DNA from: Brevibacillus brevis
GTDB taxonomy: Bacteria; Bacillota; Bacilli; Brevibacillales; Brevibacillaceae
DNA: 64,000 nucleotides
Reading direction: 5' to 3'
NCBI RefSeq assembly: GCF_022026395.1
Contig: NZ_CP041767.1
Location: forward strand, 5,934,001-5,998,000
Below the pieces are notes generated by a model that saw nothing but the letters and a program-made list of their open reading frames with translations, had not been told where the DNA came from and made no database searches. This document shows positions 26,149 through 35,388 of this stretch, piece by piece. Each line of letters starts with the position of its first letter. Position 1 is the first letter of the stretch. Position numbers and translations under genes: made by a program.

Positions 26149-27048
26149 ATGATTCAAAAATGGAGTTATCCACTCGCCGCAGTTGTTCTCGGCTCATCCT
26201 TACTCGCTGCTTGCGGAAACGCACAAACACAAACTGAAGAGAAAAAACCGGAAGCTACGCAGCCTGACAAGCCTGCCGCTGCTGATCAGTCCGCGACAGC
26301 GAGCACTGCTCCTGCTACTTCTCCTGAGCTGCAAGCCTCTATTGATCAATACCGAAAATGGGTCGTTGACCAAACTGACCAATTCGTAAAGGCAACAGAA
26401 GGCTTCACCACCGCTGTCAAAGCAGGCGATATGGAGAAAGCGAAAAAGGAATATGCTCCAGCCCGTGCTTACTTTGAGAAAATCGAGCCTATCGCTGAAT
26501 CTCTCGGAGACTTTGATCCGTGGATCGATGCCCGCGAAGGTGATGTGCCTGATAACGAATGGCGCGGCTATCACAAATTGGAGAAAGCACTCTGGGAAAC
26601 CAAATCGGTTGCTGACCAAGGAAAAGTGGCAGATCAACTGCTGCAAGATGTGAAGCAGCTCCGCGTGAAGGTTGAGAGCGTCGAAATTGATGTACCTATG
26701 CTAGTAACGGGTGCGGTTGAACTCTTGAACGAGGTATCGACGAGCAAGGTGACTGGTGAGGAAGAACGCTATTCCCACACGGATTTGTATGACTTTGCTG
26801 CAAACGTGGAAGGCGCTCACGAAATTTATAAAGTATTGAAGCCTGCTGTTACGGCAAAAGACTCTGCTCTTGCAAGTGAAATTGAAACTCGCTTTGCTGA
26901 TTTGGACAAAGCCCTCGCACCGTACCGCAAAGGCGACGGCTATGTGCTGTACACCGAATTGAAAGAAGACCAAGTGAAAAAGCTGAGTCAGTCCCTCGAT
27001 GCATTGGCTGAGCCATTGTCCAAAATGGGTAAGATCGTAGGAGGCTAA
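26149..27048 (+). CDS. efeO: EfeO/EfeM-type iron-uptake lipoprotein
   Basis: A 299-residue lipoprotein (LLAAC lipobox, Cys22) with an Ala/Thr/Pro linker and an M75/imelysin-like four-helix domain. The H-x-x-E metal motif is HKLE (in EWRGYHKLEKALW). No N-terminal cupredoxin domain is present, so this is the shorter EfeM-like form. ATG at 26149 is preferred to 26131 because GAAGGGA lies 10 bases before it. In EfeUOB systems this protein is thought to bind extracellular iron for the EfeU permease. It is the first gene of efeO-efeB-efeU, behind a Fur box. Confidence 0.92.
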   Translation: MIQKWSYPLAAVVLGSSLLAACGNAQTQTEEKKPEATQPDKPAAADQSATASTAPATSPELQASIDQYRKWVVDQTDQFVKATEGFTTAVKAGDMEKAKKEYAPARAYFEKIEPIAESLGDFDPWIDAREGDVPDNEWRGYHKLEKALWETKSVADQGKVADQLLQDVKQLRVKVESVEIDVPMLVTGAVELLNEVSTSKVTGEEERYSHTDLYDFAANVEGAHEIYKVLKPAVTAKDSALASEIETRFADLDKALAPYRKGDGYVLYTELKEDQVKKLSQSLDALAEPLSKMGKIVGG

Positions 27049-27052
27049 CAAG

Positions 27053-28330
27053 ATGAATGACAAGCATCTCGCAAACACCACAGCGAACAAAATCACACGT
27101 CGAGAGGCTCTGAAGTTGGCTGGGGTCGGAGGGATTGGACTGCTGTTGGGGGCGACTGGGGTCAATACCCTTTTACCCTCCTCTCCCAAAAATGAACAGA
27201 CAAGTACCACTCCGACCCGTGCAGATGAGGTCATTCCCTTTTATGGCAAGCATCAGTCCGGGATCATTACACCTATGCAGGATTTTATCTGCATGGGTGC
27301 TTTTGATTTGACGACGACCTCGCTAGGGGATGTCCGCAGCTTGTTTCAAAGCTGGACGCAGGCAGCAGCACGCATGACTGCCGGCAAAAACGTCGATGAG
27401 GAGAGCGATCACGCCCTTCTTCCTCCTGTCGACACGGGAGAAGCCATGGGCCTGCGCCCAATGAAATTGACGATCACATTTGGGCTTGGCGCTTCTTTCT
27501 TCGATGAGCGCTTTGGTCTTGCATCCAAACGCCCAGCTCCATTGGTCGATTTACCTCGCTTCAACAGCGATGAAATGCGAAAGGAATGGTCGGGTGGCGA
27601 TATTGTCGTGCAGGTCTGTGCCAACGATCCACAGGTCGCCTTCCATGCCCTCCGGAACTTGGCTCGGATCGCTCGAGGAAAAGCTGTCCTCCACTGGCTG
27701 CAGGAAGGCTTCCAGCGTACCAGTGCATCCGACCCGACTGGCTCCACGCCACGGAATCTGATGGGCTTCAAGGATGGCACGAACAATCCGCAGGTGAACG
27801 ATCACGCTATTGCAAATGAAGTCGTCTGGGCTAACACTGCTGAAAGTCCCGCGTGGATGGCAGGCGGAAGCTACATGGTCATGCGTCGAATCCGCATGCG
27901 GATCGAGGTCTGGGATCGCTCCTCCCTCACCGATCAGGAGAATACATTTGGTCGTCACCGTTTAACCGGGGCTCCTCTTGGCAAAGCAAATGAGTTTGAC
28001 GAGCTGGAGCTGGATCGAAAGGATGCCAAGGGCAAACCCGTTATTCCTGTCGATTCCCATGTCGCCCTGGCCCATATGGACGGCAAGGTGAAAATATTGC
28101 GTCGCGGTTACTCTTATTCGAGTGGAATGGATCTCAAGACTGGTCAGCTCGATGCTGGGCTGTTGTTCATTTGCTTCAATCGTGATCCACGCAAGCAATT
28201 CATACCGATGCAACAAAAGCTCGCATCTGTCGACCTGCTCAATGAATATATCACCCATGTTGGCAGTGGTTTGTACGCCTGTCTACCTGGTGCAAGTGAG
28301 GGCGGATACATCGGGGACACGCTATTTTAA
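27053..28330 (+). CDS. efeB: EfeB, Tat-exported Dyp-type heme peroxidase / deferrochelatase
   Basis: A 425-residue Dyp-type peroxidase. It carries a twin-arginine signal (ITRREALKLAGVGG), so the folded heme enzyme is exported by Tat. Family hallmarks are visible: GFKDGTNNP (GxxDG distal Asp), the heme-side R in FGRHRLTGAPLG, and the proximal His region SHVALAH. It starts 4 bases after efeO. In EfeUOB systems EfeB is reported to oxidise ferrous iron for uptake, or to take iron from heme. Length and order are standard. Confidence 0.95.
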   Translation: MNDKHLANTTANKITRREALKLAGVGGIGLLLGATGVNTLLPSSPKNEQTSTTPTRADEVIPFYGKHQSGIITPMQDFICMGAFDLTTTSLGDVRSLFQSWTQAAARMTAGKNVDEESDHALLPPVDTGEAMGLRPMKLTITFGLGASFFDERFGLASKRPAPLVDLPRFNSDEMRKEWSGGDIVVQVCANDPQVAFHALRNLARIARGKAVLHWLQEGFQRTSASDPTGSTPRNLMGFKDGTNNPQVNDHAIANEVVWANTAESPAWMAGGSYMVMRRIRMRIEVWDRSSLTDQENTFGRHRLTGAPLGKANEFDELELDRKDAKGKPVIPVDSHVALAHMDGKVKILRRGYSYSSGMDLKTGQLDAGLLFICFNRDPRKQFIPMQQKLASVDLLNEYITHVGSGLYACLPGASEGGYIGDTLF

Positions 28331-28357
28331 CCAACTACCTGGGATGGAGTGAACACC

Positions 28358-30142
28358 TTGAAACGCTATCTGTTTATCCTTTGTACATGCATGCTGCTAT
28401 GGACATCTGCTCTGTCTGCCGCTGTAGCCGCGCCGTTGGTGCCAGAGCAGCTCCAGCAAATGATCGCCCTCTCCAGCGATGCCTTGATTAGCAGCGGAGA
28501 TAACAACTGGGAAGAAGCAGCTAAAGCACTCAGCAGCATGAAGAGCATCTGGGAGGGCAATTCGGAAGAAACCTCTGCAGATGCCCAAGCGCTGACGCAA
28601 GCAATCGCGGAAGCAGAGCAAGCCCTTGCCCAAGCGAAGGCGAATCCTGACACCGCAAAAGCAGCTATCTCCAGTCTGGCAAAAGCGACGGATCGTTACG
28701 TCTCGTCCAAAGAAGAAGGCGGTCAGCCAAAAGAACGGGCACACAAGCAAATTGCGGCATTGCTACCGCTCTTGCAAAACAGCATGACAGCCATCACGGA
28801 AGGCGATCTGCCGAAAGCCAAGCAGTCGTACAACAGCTTCGTCACCGGCTGGTATAAGGCAGAGGGTCTTGTTCGAGCGGAAAATGCCGCAGTCTACGGG
28901 GATATGGAAATCAAAATCAGCGGTGCGCGCATTGCCCTGAACACAGAACCACCCGATCCTAAAAAGAGCGCAGAGAAGGTACAGGCACTCATTACTGCGG
29001 TAAACAATTATTTGTCAGGAAAGGTAGTCCAACAGGCCGCTGCGAATCCTTCTTCCGAGCAGCCCACCATCTCGTCTCTACTGGTACTCCTTGCATCGGT
29101 AGAAACAGATATCGCCAATCAGGATGCAACTGCTGCTTCGGACAAAATGGAGACCTTTATCATCTCTTGGCCCTCTGTAGAAGGCGTAGTCATGACCAAA
29201 TCGCCTGCTACCTACAGCAGCATTGAAGCCAAGATGGTCGCCATCCCGACACTCATCCTGTCCAATCCCCCGCAATGGGAAAAGGCGGCGGCTCATCTTG
29301 CGGAAATGAAGACAGAGCTTTCGCCTTTTGCGACAGCATCCTCGTACACCGCCTGGGATGCGGGACTCATCTTGTTCCGTGAAGGACTGGAGGCTATCTT
29401 GATCATCGTCTCCTTGCTTACTGTCCTGAACAAGTCAGGCAATGCCGACAAGCGCAAATGGATCTGGTCTGGGTCATTTGCCGGGATCGTGGTTTCCGCT
29501 ATTCTTGCCGTCATCCTCAGTGTCGTTTTCTCCAACCTCTCCACAGGCAACTCGCGAGAAACGATTGAGGGAGTAACCGGACTGATTGCCGTCTTCTTTA
29601 TGGTGACGATCGGTGCGTGGTTGCATAAGAAGTCCAATTTGCAGGCATGGAATCAGTTTGTCGAGAAATCTATCGGCTCTTCTTTGGCAAAAGGAGCTCT
29701 GTGGTCACTCTCATTCACCGCCTTTCTCGCTGTCGCCCGCGAAGGGGCAGAAACGATTATCTTTTATATGGGGATGGCCGCTACGATCTCCATGTCAGAC
29801 CTGGCGATCGGCATTTTGAGCGCGCTTGTCGTCTTGGCCGTAATTGGCTTTGTCATCATCAAGCTCAGTGCACGCATACCCGTGCGTCCGTTCTTTTTTG
29901 TAGCCAGTCTATTGCTCTACTACATGGCATTTAAATTCGTCGGCGTCAGCATCCACGCTTTGCAGGTAACGGGAAGCTTATCTGCACACAGCAGCGATTA
30001 CTTGTTGTACGCACCGACGCTTGGCATTTACGCGAGCTGGGAAACAACGATCCCGCAATTGATCATACTCGTGATCGTACTCTTCAATTTGTTCCTGTAT
30101 TCTCGAAAAAAAGCTGCCACTCCGATTCCGCGGGTGAACTAA
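28358..30142 (+). CDS. efeU: EfeU, FTR1-family iron permease with extracellular N-terminal domain
   Basis: A 594-residue protein. After a signal peptide it has a long, mainly helical, Ala/Glu-rich extracytoplasmic region (about 25-325), then the FTR1 permease with seven predicted spans. The two REXXE iron motifs are both present: REGLE (about residue 343) and REGAE (about 465). The TTG at 28358 has GGATGGAG about 8 bases upstream; a GTG at 28349 is too close to that site. The long N-terminal part resembles those fused to EfeU in other Bacillales. Confidence 0.93.
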   Translation: MKRYLFILCTCMLLWTSALSAAVAAPLVPEQLQQMIALSSDALISSGDNNWEEAAKALSSMKSIWEGNSEETSADAQALTQAIAEAEQALAQAKANPDTAKAAISSLAKATDRYVSSKEEGGQPKERAHKQIAALLPLLQNSMTAITEGDLPKAKQSYNSFVTGWYKAEGLVRAENAAVYGDMEIKISGARIALNTEPPDPKKSAEKVQALITAVNNYLSGKVVQQAAANPSSEQPTISSLLVLLASVETDIANQDATAASDKMETFIISWPSVEGVVMTKSPATYSSIEAKMVAIPTLILSNPPQWEKAAAHLAEMKTELSPFATASSYTAWDAGLILFREGLEAILIIVSLLTVLNKSGNADKRKWIWSGSFAGIVVSAILAVILSVVFSNLSTGNSRETIEGVTGLIAVFFMVTIGAWLHKKSNLQAWNQFVEKSIGSSLAKGALWSLSFTAFLAVAREGAETIIFYMGMAATISMSDLAIGILSALVVLAVIGFVIIKLSARIPVRPFFFVASLLLYYMAFKFVGVSIHALQVTGSLSAHSSDYLLYAPTLGIYASWETTIPQLIILVIVLFNLFLYSRKKAATPIPRVN

Positions 30143-30157
30143 ATAAAGAGATACCCT

Positions 30158-30194
30158 GAAAAACGCAGCTCCATCACGAGGGCTGCGTTTTCTT
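30158..30194 (+). terminator. Rho-independent terminator of efe operon
   Basis: AAAACGCAGC pairs with GCTGCGTTTT; the T run overlaps the stem end. Confidence 0.85.
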
Positions 30195-30364
30195 GTAACC
30201 CCCGATATTATTCTTGGCAATCATTCTTTCTCGCAAGTTCACATTTTTTCTGTTATCGTTAAATTTTTATGGGGGAAGTTGTGTTACCATATTACAGGTG
30301 TAACCTTCTTTTTACATTTTCCGTCATTAGAAGGTACGATTCGATAATAGGATAGGAGTTAGAT

Positions 30365-31294
30365 ATGGGGGCAACATCAAATTCTGTTAAAGTTGACGTC
30401 AAAACAACGCCACGCGTTCGACAAAATATGGTCTACCTATTAGTGAAGCAGCTTCGTCCACATCAATGGACGAAAAACTTGCTCGTCTTTGCTGCCTTGC
30501 TATTTTCCTTGCACAAAGTAAGTCCGGATGTCATTGGAAAGTCAGTGCTGGCCTTCCTGCTGTTTTGTTTTGTATCCGGCTGCGTCTACATCCTCAATGA
30601 TTTTGTCGATATCAAAAATGACCGAAATCACCCGGAAAAACAGTTCCGGCCCATGGCTTCTGGGGCATTGCCGCCAGCGCTCGCATTAGCATTTGGTGTG
30701 TTTTTGCTTCTGGGTTCCCTGTTTAGTGCTTATTACTTTGACCGATTATTCGCGCTCGTGCTGCTGGTCTACTTTGTACTCAACGTCGCTTACTCGCTGA
30801 AGCTGAAGCATGTGGTCATTCTGGACGTCATGATTATCTCAGCCGGCTTTGTTTTGCGTGCCATCGGCGGAAGTCTGATGATCCAAACGCCGTTCACGCC
30901 GTGGTTTTTACTCTGTACGATGCTGCTCGCGCTGTTTTTGGCCATCAGCAAACGTCGCCACGAGCTGATTTTGTTACAGCAGGATAAAGGAACGCATCGC
31001 AAAGTGCTCGACAGTTATTCGTCCGAGTTATTGAATCAGTTGAATACGATTGTGACGACCATGACAATCATCAGCTATTCCTTGTTCACTTTTACCTCAG
31101 GACGCACGATTCACTTGATGTGGACCATTCCGCTCGTGATCTTTGGTATTTTCCGTTACCTGTATTTGATCACTGTCGCAGGCCAGGGCGGCAGTCCGGA
31201 AAAAGTTTTGTTGCAGGACAAGCCGATTCTCATTACGGTGTCCCTGTATGTCGTCATGGTAGCCGGGATTATTTACATGTTTGAATTTAAATAA
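30365..31294 (+). CDS. UbiA-family polyprenyl-phosphate phosphoribosyltransferase-like protein
   Basis: A 309-residue membrane enzyme of the UbiA superfamily with about nine membrane spans. The start LRPHQWTKNLLVFAALLFS and the two Asp motifs (NDFVDIKNDRNHPEKQFRP, and SLKLKHVVILDVMIISAGFVLRAIGG) match the decaprenyl-phosphate phosphoribosyltransferase (DPPR synthase, Rv3806c-like) group, which transfers phosphoribose from PRPP to a lipid phosphate. GGAG lies 7 bases before the ATG. The leader holds a small ACCTTCT/AGAAGGT hairpin (30303-30335). It is the first gene of a four-gene operon with a flippase-like protein, a PAP2-type phosphatase and a membrane glycosyltransferase, matching the expected steps of polyprenyl-phosphoryl-pentose synthesis. 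Confidence 0.87.
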   Translation: MGATSNSVKVDVKTTPRVRQNMVYLLVKQLRPHQWTKNLLVFAALLFSLHKVSPDVIGKSVLAFLLFCFVSGCVYILNDFVDIKNDRNHPEKQFRPMASGALPPALALAFGVFLLLGSLFSAYYFDRLFALVLLVYFVLNVAYSLKLKHVVILDVMIISAGFVLRAIGGSLMIQTPFTPWFLLCTMLLALFLAISKRRHELILLQQDKGTHRKVLDSYSSELLNQLNTIVTTMTIISYSLFTFTSGRTIHLMWTIPLVIFGIFRYLYLITVAGQGGSPEKVLLQDKPILITVSLYVVMVAGIIYMFEFK

Positions 31295-31330
31295 GGAAGT
31301 TACTTGCACAGATAGGTTGTGGATCAGACT

Positions 31331-31687
31331 ATGCCATCAATTGTTCTCATCATCGTTTCCGTGATCCTCAGTGCGTGTGGACAAGTCGCGATGAAGATGG
31401 GCGCATCCTCGCTCACCAGCAACAATGACATGCTGCTACTGAAGTTCCTGCACTATTTCACGAACCTGCCGATTATGGTGGGACTTGCGCTTTACGGACT
31501 TTCTGCGTTTATCTGGATTGCTGCGCTGGAAAAGGTGCAGCTTTCCTATGCTTATCCCATGGCAGCACTTGGATACGTGTTGGTAGCTGTGCTATCCTTC
31601 TTGATCTTCAACGAACCGTTGTCCCTTACACGCATTGCCGGTCTGGCGATTATCGTCGTGGGCGTCGTCGTCATATCTCAGTCGTAA
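31331..31687 (+). CDS. SMR/EamA-type small membrane transporter, possible lipid-sugar flippase
   Basis: A 118-residue protein with four membrane spans of the drug/metabolite transporter superfamily (SVILSACGQVAMKMGASS, AALEKVQLSYAYPMAALGYVLVAVLSFLIFNEPLS). The YAYP.. and FNEPLS patterns resemble ArnE/ArnF-like subunits that flip undecaprenyl-linked aminoarabinose, rather than drug pumps. The start is uncertain: GTG at 31319 or ATG at 31331, neither with a strong ribosome site. It lies 36 bases after the UbiA-like gene and 23 before the PAP2 gene. Position suggests it moves the lipid-linked sugar across the membrane. Confidence 0.8.
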   Translation: MPSIVLIIVSVILSACGQVAMKMGASSLTSNNDMLLLKFLHYFTNLPIMVGLALYGLSAFIWIAALEKVQLSYAYPMAALGYVLVAVLSFLIFNEPLSLTRIAGLAIIVVGVVVISQS

Positions 31688-31710
31688 TCATCACGTAGAG
31701 GAGTTTTCTC

Positions 31711-32151
31711 ATGTTATATGCAGCAGCGCCGTTTATCGGCTGGCTCGTGTCTGGAATAACCAAATTTTTGATCAATTACCTCCGTTTTGGGTCTCGTGCC
31801 AAAGAAATGGTCGGGAACGGCGGGTTTCCCAGCACGCACACAACCGTTATGGTGACCACTGTGTTTCTGATTGGTTTGCAGGAGGGCTTTACTCATCCGG
31901 CATTCGGGCTGGGCGTGGCTGTGACGTTTATTGTGATCATCGATGCGACTGGATTGCGCAGAGCGGTAGGAAAACATGCAGAGGCACTCAACAAGCTCGC
32001 AAAGGAACATCCGGACGTGTTTCCCACCAAGCCTTTGCGCGAAAGCATGGGACATACCAGATGGGAAATTGCCGGGGGTCTGGTACTCGGGGTACTGCTT
32101 GCTACCGTATTGCATCTGCTGGCAGCGAACCTCCCTAACCTCATTGGCTAG
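31711..32151 (+). CDS. Divergent PAP2-family membrane phosphatase
   Basis: A 146-residue membrane protein of the divergent PAP2 (DUF212) family. The family markers are KEMVGNGGFPSTHTTVM (PSTH phosphatase motif) and LRESMGHTRWEIAGGLVLG (G-H-T-x-x-E). In mycobacteria a PAP2-like protein next to DPPR synthase is assigned the removal of the 5-phosphate from phosphoribosyl-polyprenyl phosphate; the same step is the natural guess here. GGAG lies about 9 bases before the ATG. Confidence 0.87.
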   Translation: MLYAAAPFIGWLVSGITKFLINYLRFGSRAKEMVGNGGFPSTHTTVMVTTVFLIGLQEGFTHPAFGLGVAVTFIVIIDATGLRRAVGKHAEALNKLAKEHPDVFPTKPLRESMGHTRWEIAGGLVLGVLLATVLHLLAANLPNLIG

Positions 32152-32178
32152 TAGATTCGTAGACAGGAGATTATGTTC

Positions 32179-33867
32179 ATGAATAACCGTACAGCTACGT
32201 ACTCGTTCCTGCTCGGGACGGCTTTGCTATTGTTTATGGCTACGATTGTGCTTAGCACATCGGTTTTATTTTTGTTCGGCGTATCCGTGACGGCCGCCAG
32301 CTTTTGGATTGGCCTCGTTGCCGCTTTGGCTGCATTGGGAGGAATGGTGTCGGTCTTCGTAAGTTCACGTCGCCGGGCCTGGTTTTTCTCCCTGTTGGCT
32401 GGACTGGTGATTGTTTCAGGCATCAGCTACTTCATCAGCGCCAATACGTTTGATCTCTCTTTCGACGGACAAACGTATCATCAAGAAGCAATCGTGAAGA
32501 TAACCAACGGCTGGAACCCAGTTCATGACCAGCCCATCCTCAAGCCTCCTGGTTCAAAAGAAGTGGAGGAGATGGACAATAAAGAGATTCTCTCGGCCTT
32601 TCACCTGTGGATCAATCATTACGCCAAAGGTCCTTGGATGCTTGATGCGGTCATGTATAAACTTACTGGTCAGATTGAGGTTAGCAAAATATTTAACCTG
32701 TTGTTGATTGCATCGTCCTTTTTCCTGACCCTCGCTGCCATCCGAACCGCTTTCCCAGAGAGAAAAGGGGCGGCGATTGCCTTCGCGCTGCTCGCAGCGT
32801 TCAATCCTACTGTGATTACGCAATCGACTTCCTTCTATATTGACGGACAGCTTGGCTCACTCGTGCTTATCATCTGCGCTCTTGGCTATTTGCTGTATAA
32901 GCGATACCATGCCTGGACGCTACTGGCACTATGCGCAGCGCTCATGCTGCTGGCCCAGATCAAATTCACGGCATTGGGGTATGCCGGACTGCTCGGCTTG
33001 GCTATTCTCGTGCTCTTCTTTTTCTACGATCGCCGTCAGCACTTCAAAAGCATGCTCGTGTGGCTTTCAATTAGTCTGGTTATCACCGTAGGGGTTGTCG
33101 GGTACAATCCGTATGTCACCAACACGCTAACGAAGGGACATCCGTTTTATCCGTTGGCGGGCAAAGGCGCCGTTGATATCATGACCTCGAATAGCCCGCA
33201 TGGCTTCAAAGACAATTCCAGCATAGAAAATCTGGCTATCTCCTTATTTTCCAAATCGGAGAACATCGCAACACCCCATAGCCCTACATGGAAAGTGCCA
33301 TTTACAGTCACATGGAAAGAGCTCGCCGTGTTCTACTCTCCTGACGTGCGTGTAGCCGGATTCGGACCGCTTTTCGGAGGAGCTGTGATTGTCACATGCC
33401 TGATTCTCGTCGCCTTGCTTTTGGGGACTCATCGTAAAAAGGCGGCACCTTTCTTGTGGATCAGTCTGGTGCTCTTCGTGACCGTGCTGATTAATCCGGA
33501 AAGCTGGTGGGCGCGCTATGTTCCGCAACTTTGGCTGATTCCACTCTTGATTGCGCTGGCAGTCTGGGATATTCAGAAGGGCTTTTTCCGCTATGCGGGC
33601 AGGGTTCTGGTCGTCATTTTACTCGCCAATATGGTAATGGTAAATGCTTCTCATATCATTGGACAGTCTGGCGCCAATGCATTAGTGAAAAAGCAGCTAG
33701 AAGAAATCAAAGCAAGCAACAAAACGCTGGTCGTAGACTTCCACCATTTCAATGCGGTGAAAGTACGTCTGCAAGAAGCTGGCATTCCTTTCGTCGAGCA
33801 AAAGCTGGATAAAGGCGAAGATGTCAAAGGCTTTATGACTACGCGTGCGGTTTATCTTTTGAAATAA
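32179..33867 (+). CDS. Multi-spanning GT-C-like glycosyltransferase
   Basis: A 562-residue integral membrane protein with about 12 hydrophobic segments and an extracytoplasmic first loop holding FDLSFDGQTYHQEA. An Asp in this loop is typical of the catalytic site in GT-C enzymes that use polyprenyl-phosphate sugars. A soluble C-terminal tail (about 500-562) follows the last span. The ATG at 32179 is 9 bases after CAGGAG; ATG at 32173 is too close. It is the last gene of the UbiA/flippase/PAP2 operon and probably places the lipid-linked sugar on a surface acceptor. Acceptor and sugar are unknown. Confidence 0.75.
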   Translation: MNNRTATYSFLLGTALLLFMATIVLSTSVLFLFGVSVTAASFWIGLVAALAALGGMVSVFVSSRRRAWFFSLLAGLVIVSGISYFISANTFDLSFDGQTYHQEAIVKITNGWNPVHDQPILKPPGSKEVEEMDNKEILSAFHLWINHYAKGPWMLDAVMYKLTGQIEVSKIFNLLLIASSFFLTLAAIRTAFPERKGAAIAFALLAAFNPTVITQSTSFYIDGQLGSLVLIICALGYLLYKRYHAWTLLALCAALMLLAQIKFTALGYAGLLGLAILVLFFFYDRRQHFKSMLVWLSISLVITVGVVGYNPYVTNTLTKGHPFYPLAGKGAVDIMTSNSPHGFKDNSSIENLAISLFSKSENIATPHSPTWKVPFTVTWKELAVFYSPDVRVAGFGPLFGGAVIVTCLILVALLLGTHRKKAAPFLWISLVLFVTVLINPESWWARYVPQLWLIPLLIALAVWDIQKGFFRYAGRVLVVILLANMVMVNASHIIGQSGANALVKKQLEEIKASNKTLVVDFHHFNAVKVRLQEAGIPFVEQKLDKGEDVKGFMTTRAVYLLK

Positions 33868-33874
33868 AAGATAG

Positions 33875-33926
33875 AAGGGGCGTCTCTCAGTCGGGAAATC
33901 GACTTTTGGGACAGCCCCTTTTTATT
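33875..33926 (+). terminator. Rho-independent terminator
   Basis: AAGGGGC (33875-33881) pairs with GCCCCTT (33914-33920), with an inner AGTC/GACT stem and a T-rich tail. Confidence 0.78.
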
Positions 33927-34044
33927 ATTAGCTGTGTGCAGTGAACGAGACACCCGTTTGCATAAATGAAGAATTTTCTCAATGGTTACTGGAAAACTAT
34001 GGTAGAGTTTACTTGTATTGATTATCCAGAAGGGAGTGTGCATC

Positions 34045-34512
34045 ATGCCTGTTGAAACATTCAAAGCAACTGCACATCTACAAAAGGGAATGGTTGTGAA
34101 GGCCAGTTCGAGAAATTTCGAGATAACCATCGATGAACCGAAAAGCTTGGGAGGTACGGATACCGGCATGAACCCGGTTGAACTGGTACTCTCCGCATTA
34201 GGAGCCTGCCAATCTATCGTTGCCAGAGTATATGCCAGGAAGTTTAACGTTCAACTCGACGATTTTTGGGTGGAGGTTGAAGGCGATCTCGATACGGATG
34301 GCTTCATGAACAAATCTGATGTCCGACGCGGGTATTCCGAGATTCGATACACCTTTCATATCAAAACCGATGCTCCTAGAGAGCAGGTAGAGTCTTTTGT
34401 GGAGTTTTTGGAACAAACATGCCCCGTTGGAGATACGATCGCGAATCCTGTTACGCTTAAGTTAAACGGAATTATTATAGAAAAACCGAGTGAGATAAAG
34501 GCGAATGATTAA
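34045..34512 (+). CDS. OsmC-family protein
   Basis: A 155-residue OsmC/Ohr-superfamily protein. The two conserved Cys are in GACQS (about residue 57) and QTCPVG (about 130), which act in thiol-dependent reduction of organic hydroperoxides in characterised members. GMNPVELVLSALGAC is the usual central helix. The ATG at 34045 has AAGGGAG 8 bases upstream. It is monocistronic with its own terminator. It belongs to the YhfA-like OsmC group rather than classical Ohr, so a peroxidase role is probable but not certain. Confidence 0.9.
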   Translation: MPVETFKATAHLQKGMVVKASSRNFEITIDEPKSLGGTDTGMNPVELVLSALGACQSIVARVYARKFNVQLDDFWVEVEGDLDTDGFMNKSDVRRGYSEIRYTFHIKTDAPREQVESFVEFLEQTCPVGDTIANPVTLKLNGIIIEKPSEIKAND

Positions 34513-34515
34513 AAT

Positions 34516-34540
34516 AAGGCTCCCAACTGGGAGCCTTTGT
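34516..34540. terminator. Terminator between osmC-type gene and uppP
   Basis: A perfect AAGGCTCCCA / TGGGAGCCTT hairpin followed by TT on the plus strand; it can also serve the minus-strand gene. Confidence 0.8.
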
Positions 34541-34554
34541 CGTCTTTTTAATTT

Positions 34555-35388
34555 TTACATAAATACAAAGTAAATGACCGCTGCCAGCACCAGACGGTAA
34601 ATCGCAAAAGGCGTCAGCTTGATGCGGTTGATCAGCTTCAAGAAGAAACGAATCGACAGGAGCGCAAACACAAACGCGCTAATAAAACCGATGACGAAAA
34701 ACGGAATGCTGTCCATTGTAATCGCATCCCAACGCTTCAACAGCGACAAAAAGCTCGCGCCCGCCATGATCGGCACCGCCATAATAAACGTGAAGTCTGC
34801 CGCCGCCCGATGGCTCATGCCCAACAGTACGCCCCCTGAGATCGTAGAACCTGAACGGGAAAAGCCAGGCCACAGGGAGAAGCATTGAATAAGTCCGACC
34901 AGAAATGCCTGCTTGTAGGTAATCTGATCAACTGACTCGATCTTTGGACGTCTTGGTCGGAACCAATCCGCAGCAAGCATGAGAAGAGCGCCTAGCACGA
35001 GTCCGATTACCACAGTCTTCGTCGAAAACAAATACTCATCGATGTAGTCGTCAAACAGAACACCCAGAATCCCCGCAGGAATCAAACCGACAATGACCGT
35101 AGCCAAATTCAGCCGAGGTCCTGCCTGAACCTCACGCTTACCAGCCAGTCTGTTGAGGCCGAGCAAGCTCATGAACCGATCCCACATCAAAACCACGACA
35201 GCCAAAATCGAGCCGAGCTGAATGACAATTTTGAAGGTGTTGGCCACTTCAGGTGAAAACAAATCTTTCGTTTGGAACAAAAAGTCATCCACGATGATCA
35301 TGTGACCCGTAGAGGAAACCGGAGCAAACTCAGTCAAACCTTCTACTAGCCCCAGCACAATCGCAACAAAAGCTTCCCAGAGACCCAA
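34555..35388 (-). CDS. uppP: Undecaprenyl-diphosphatase UppP (BacA)
   Basis: A 277-residue membrane phosphatase that recycles undecaprenyl diphosphate to the monophosphate carrier used for peptidoglycan and other wall polymers. Both active-site motifs are present: VEGLTEFAPVSSTGHM near the N-terminus and WPGFSRSGSTISGG near residue 160. Eight or so membrane segments. The frame is open to 35424, but the TTG at 35388 is preferred because AGGAG lies 10 bases upstream and the family normally starts just before this LWEAF helix. It is a functional companion to the adjacent lipid-linked glycan operons, though not part of them. Confidence 0.93.
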   Translation of the reverse strand: MGLWEAFVAIVLGLVEGLTEFAPVSSTGHMIIVDDFLFQTKDLFSPEVANTFKIVIQLGSILAVVVLMWDRFMSLLGLNRLAGKREVQAGPRLNLATVIVGLIPAGILGVLFDDYIDEYLFSTKTVVIGLVLGALLMLAADWFRPRRPKIESVDQITYKQAFLVGLIQCFSLWPGFSRSGSTISGGVLLGMSHRAAADFTFIMAVPIMAGASFLSLLKRWDAITMDSIPFFVIGFISAFVFALLSIRFFLKLINRIKLTPFAIYRLVLAAVIYFVFM

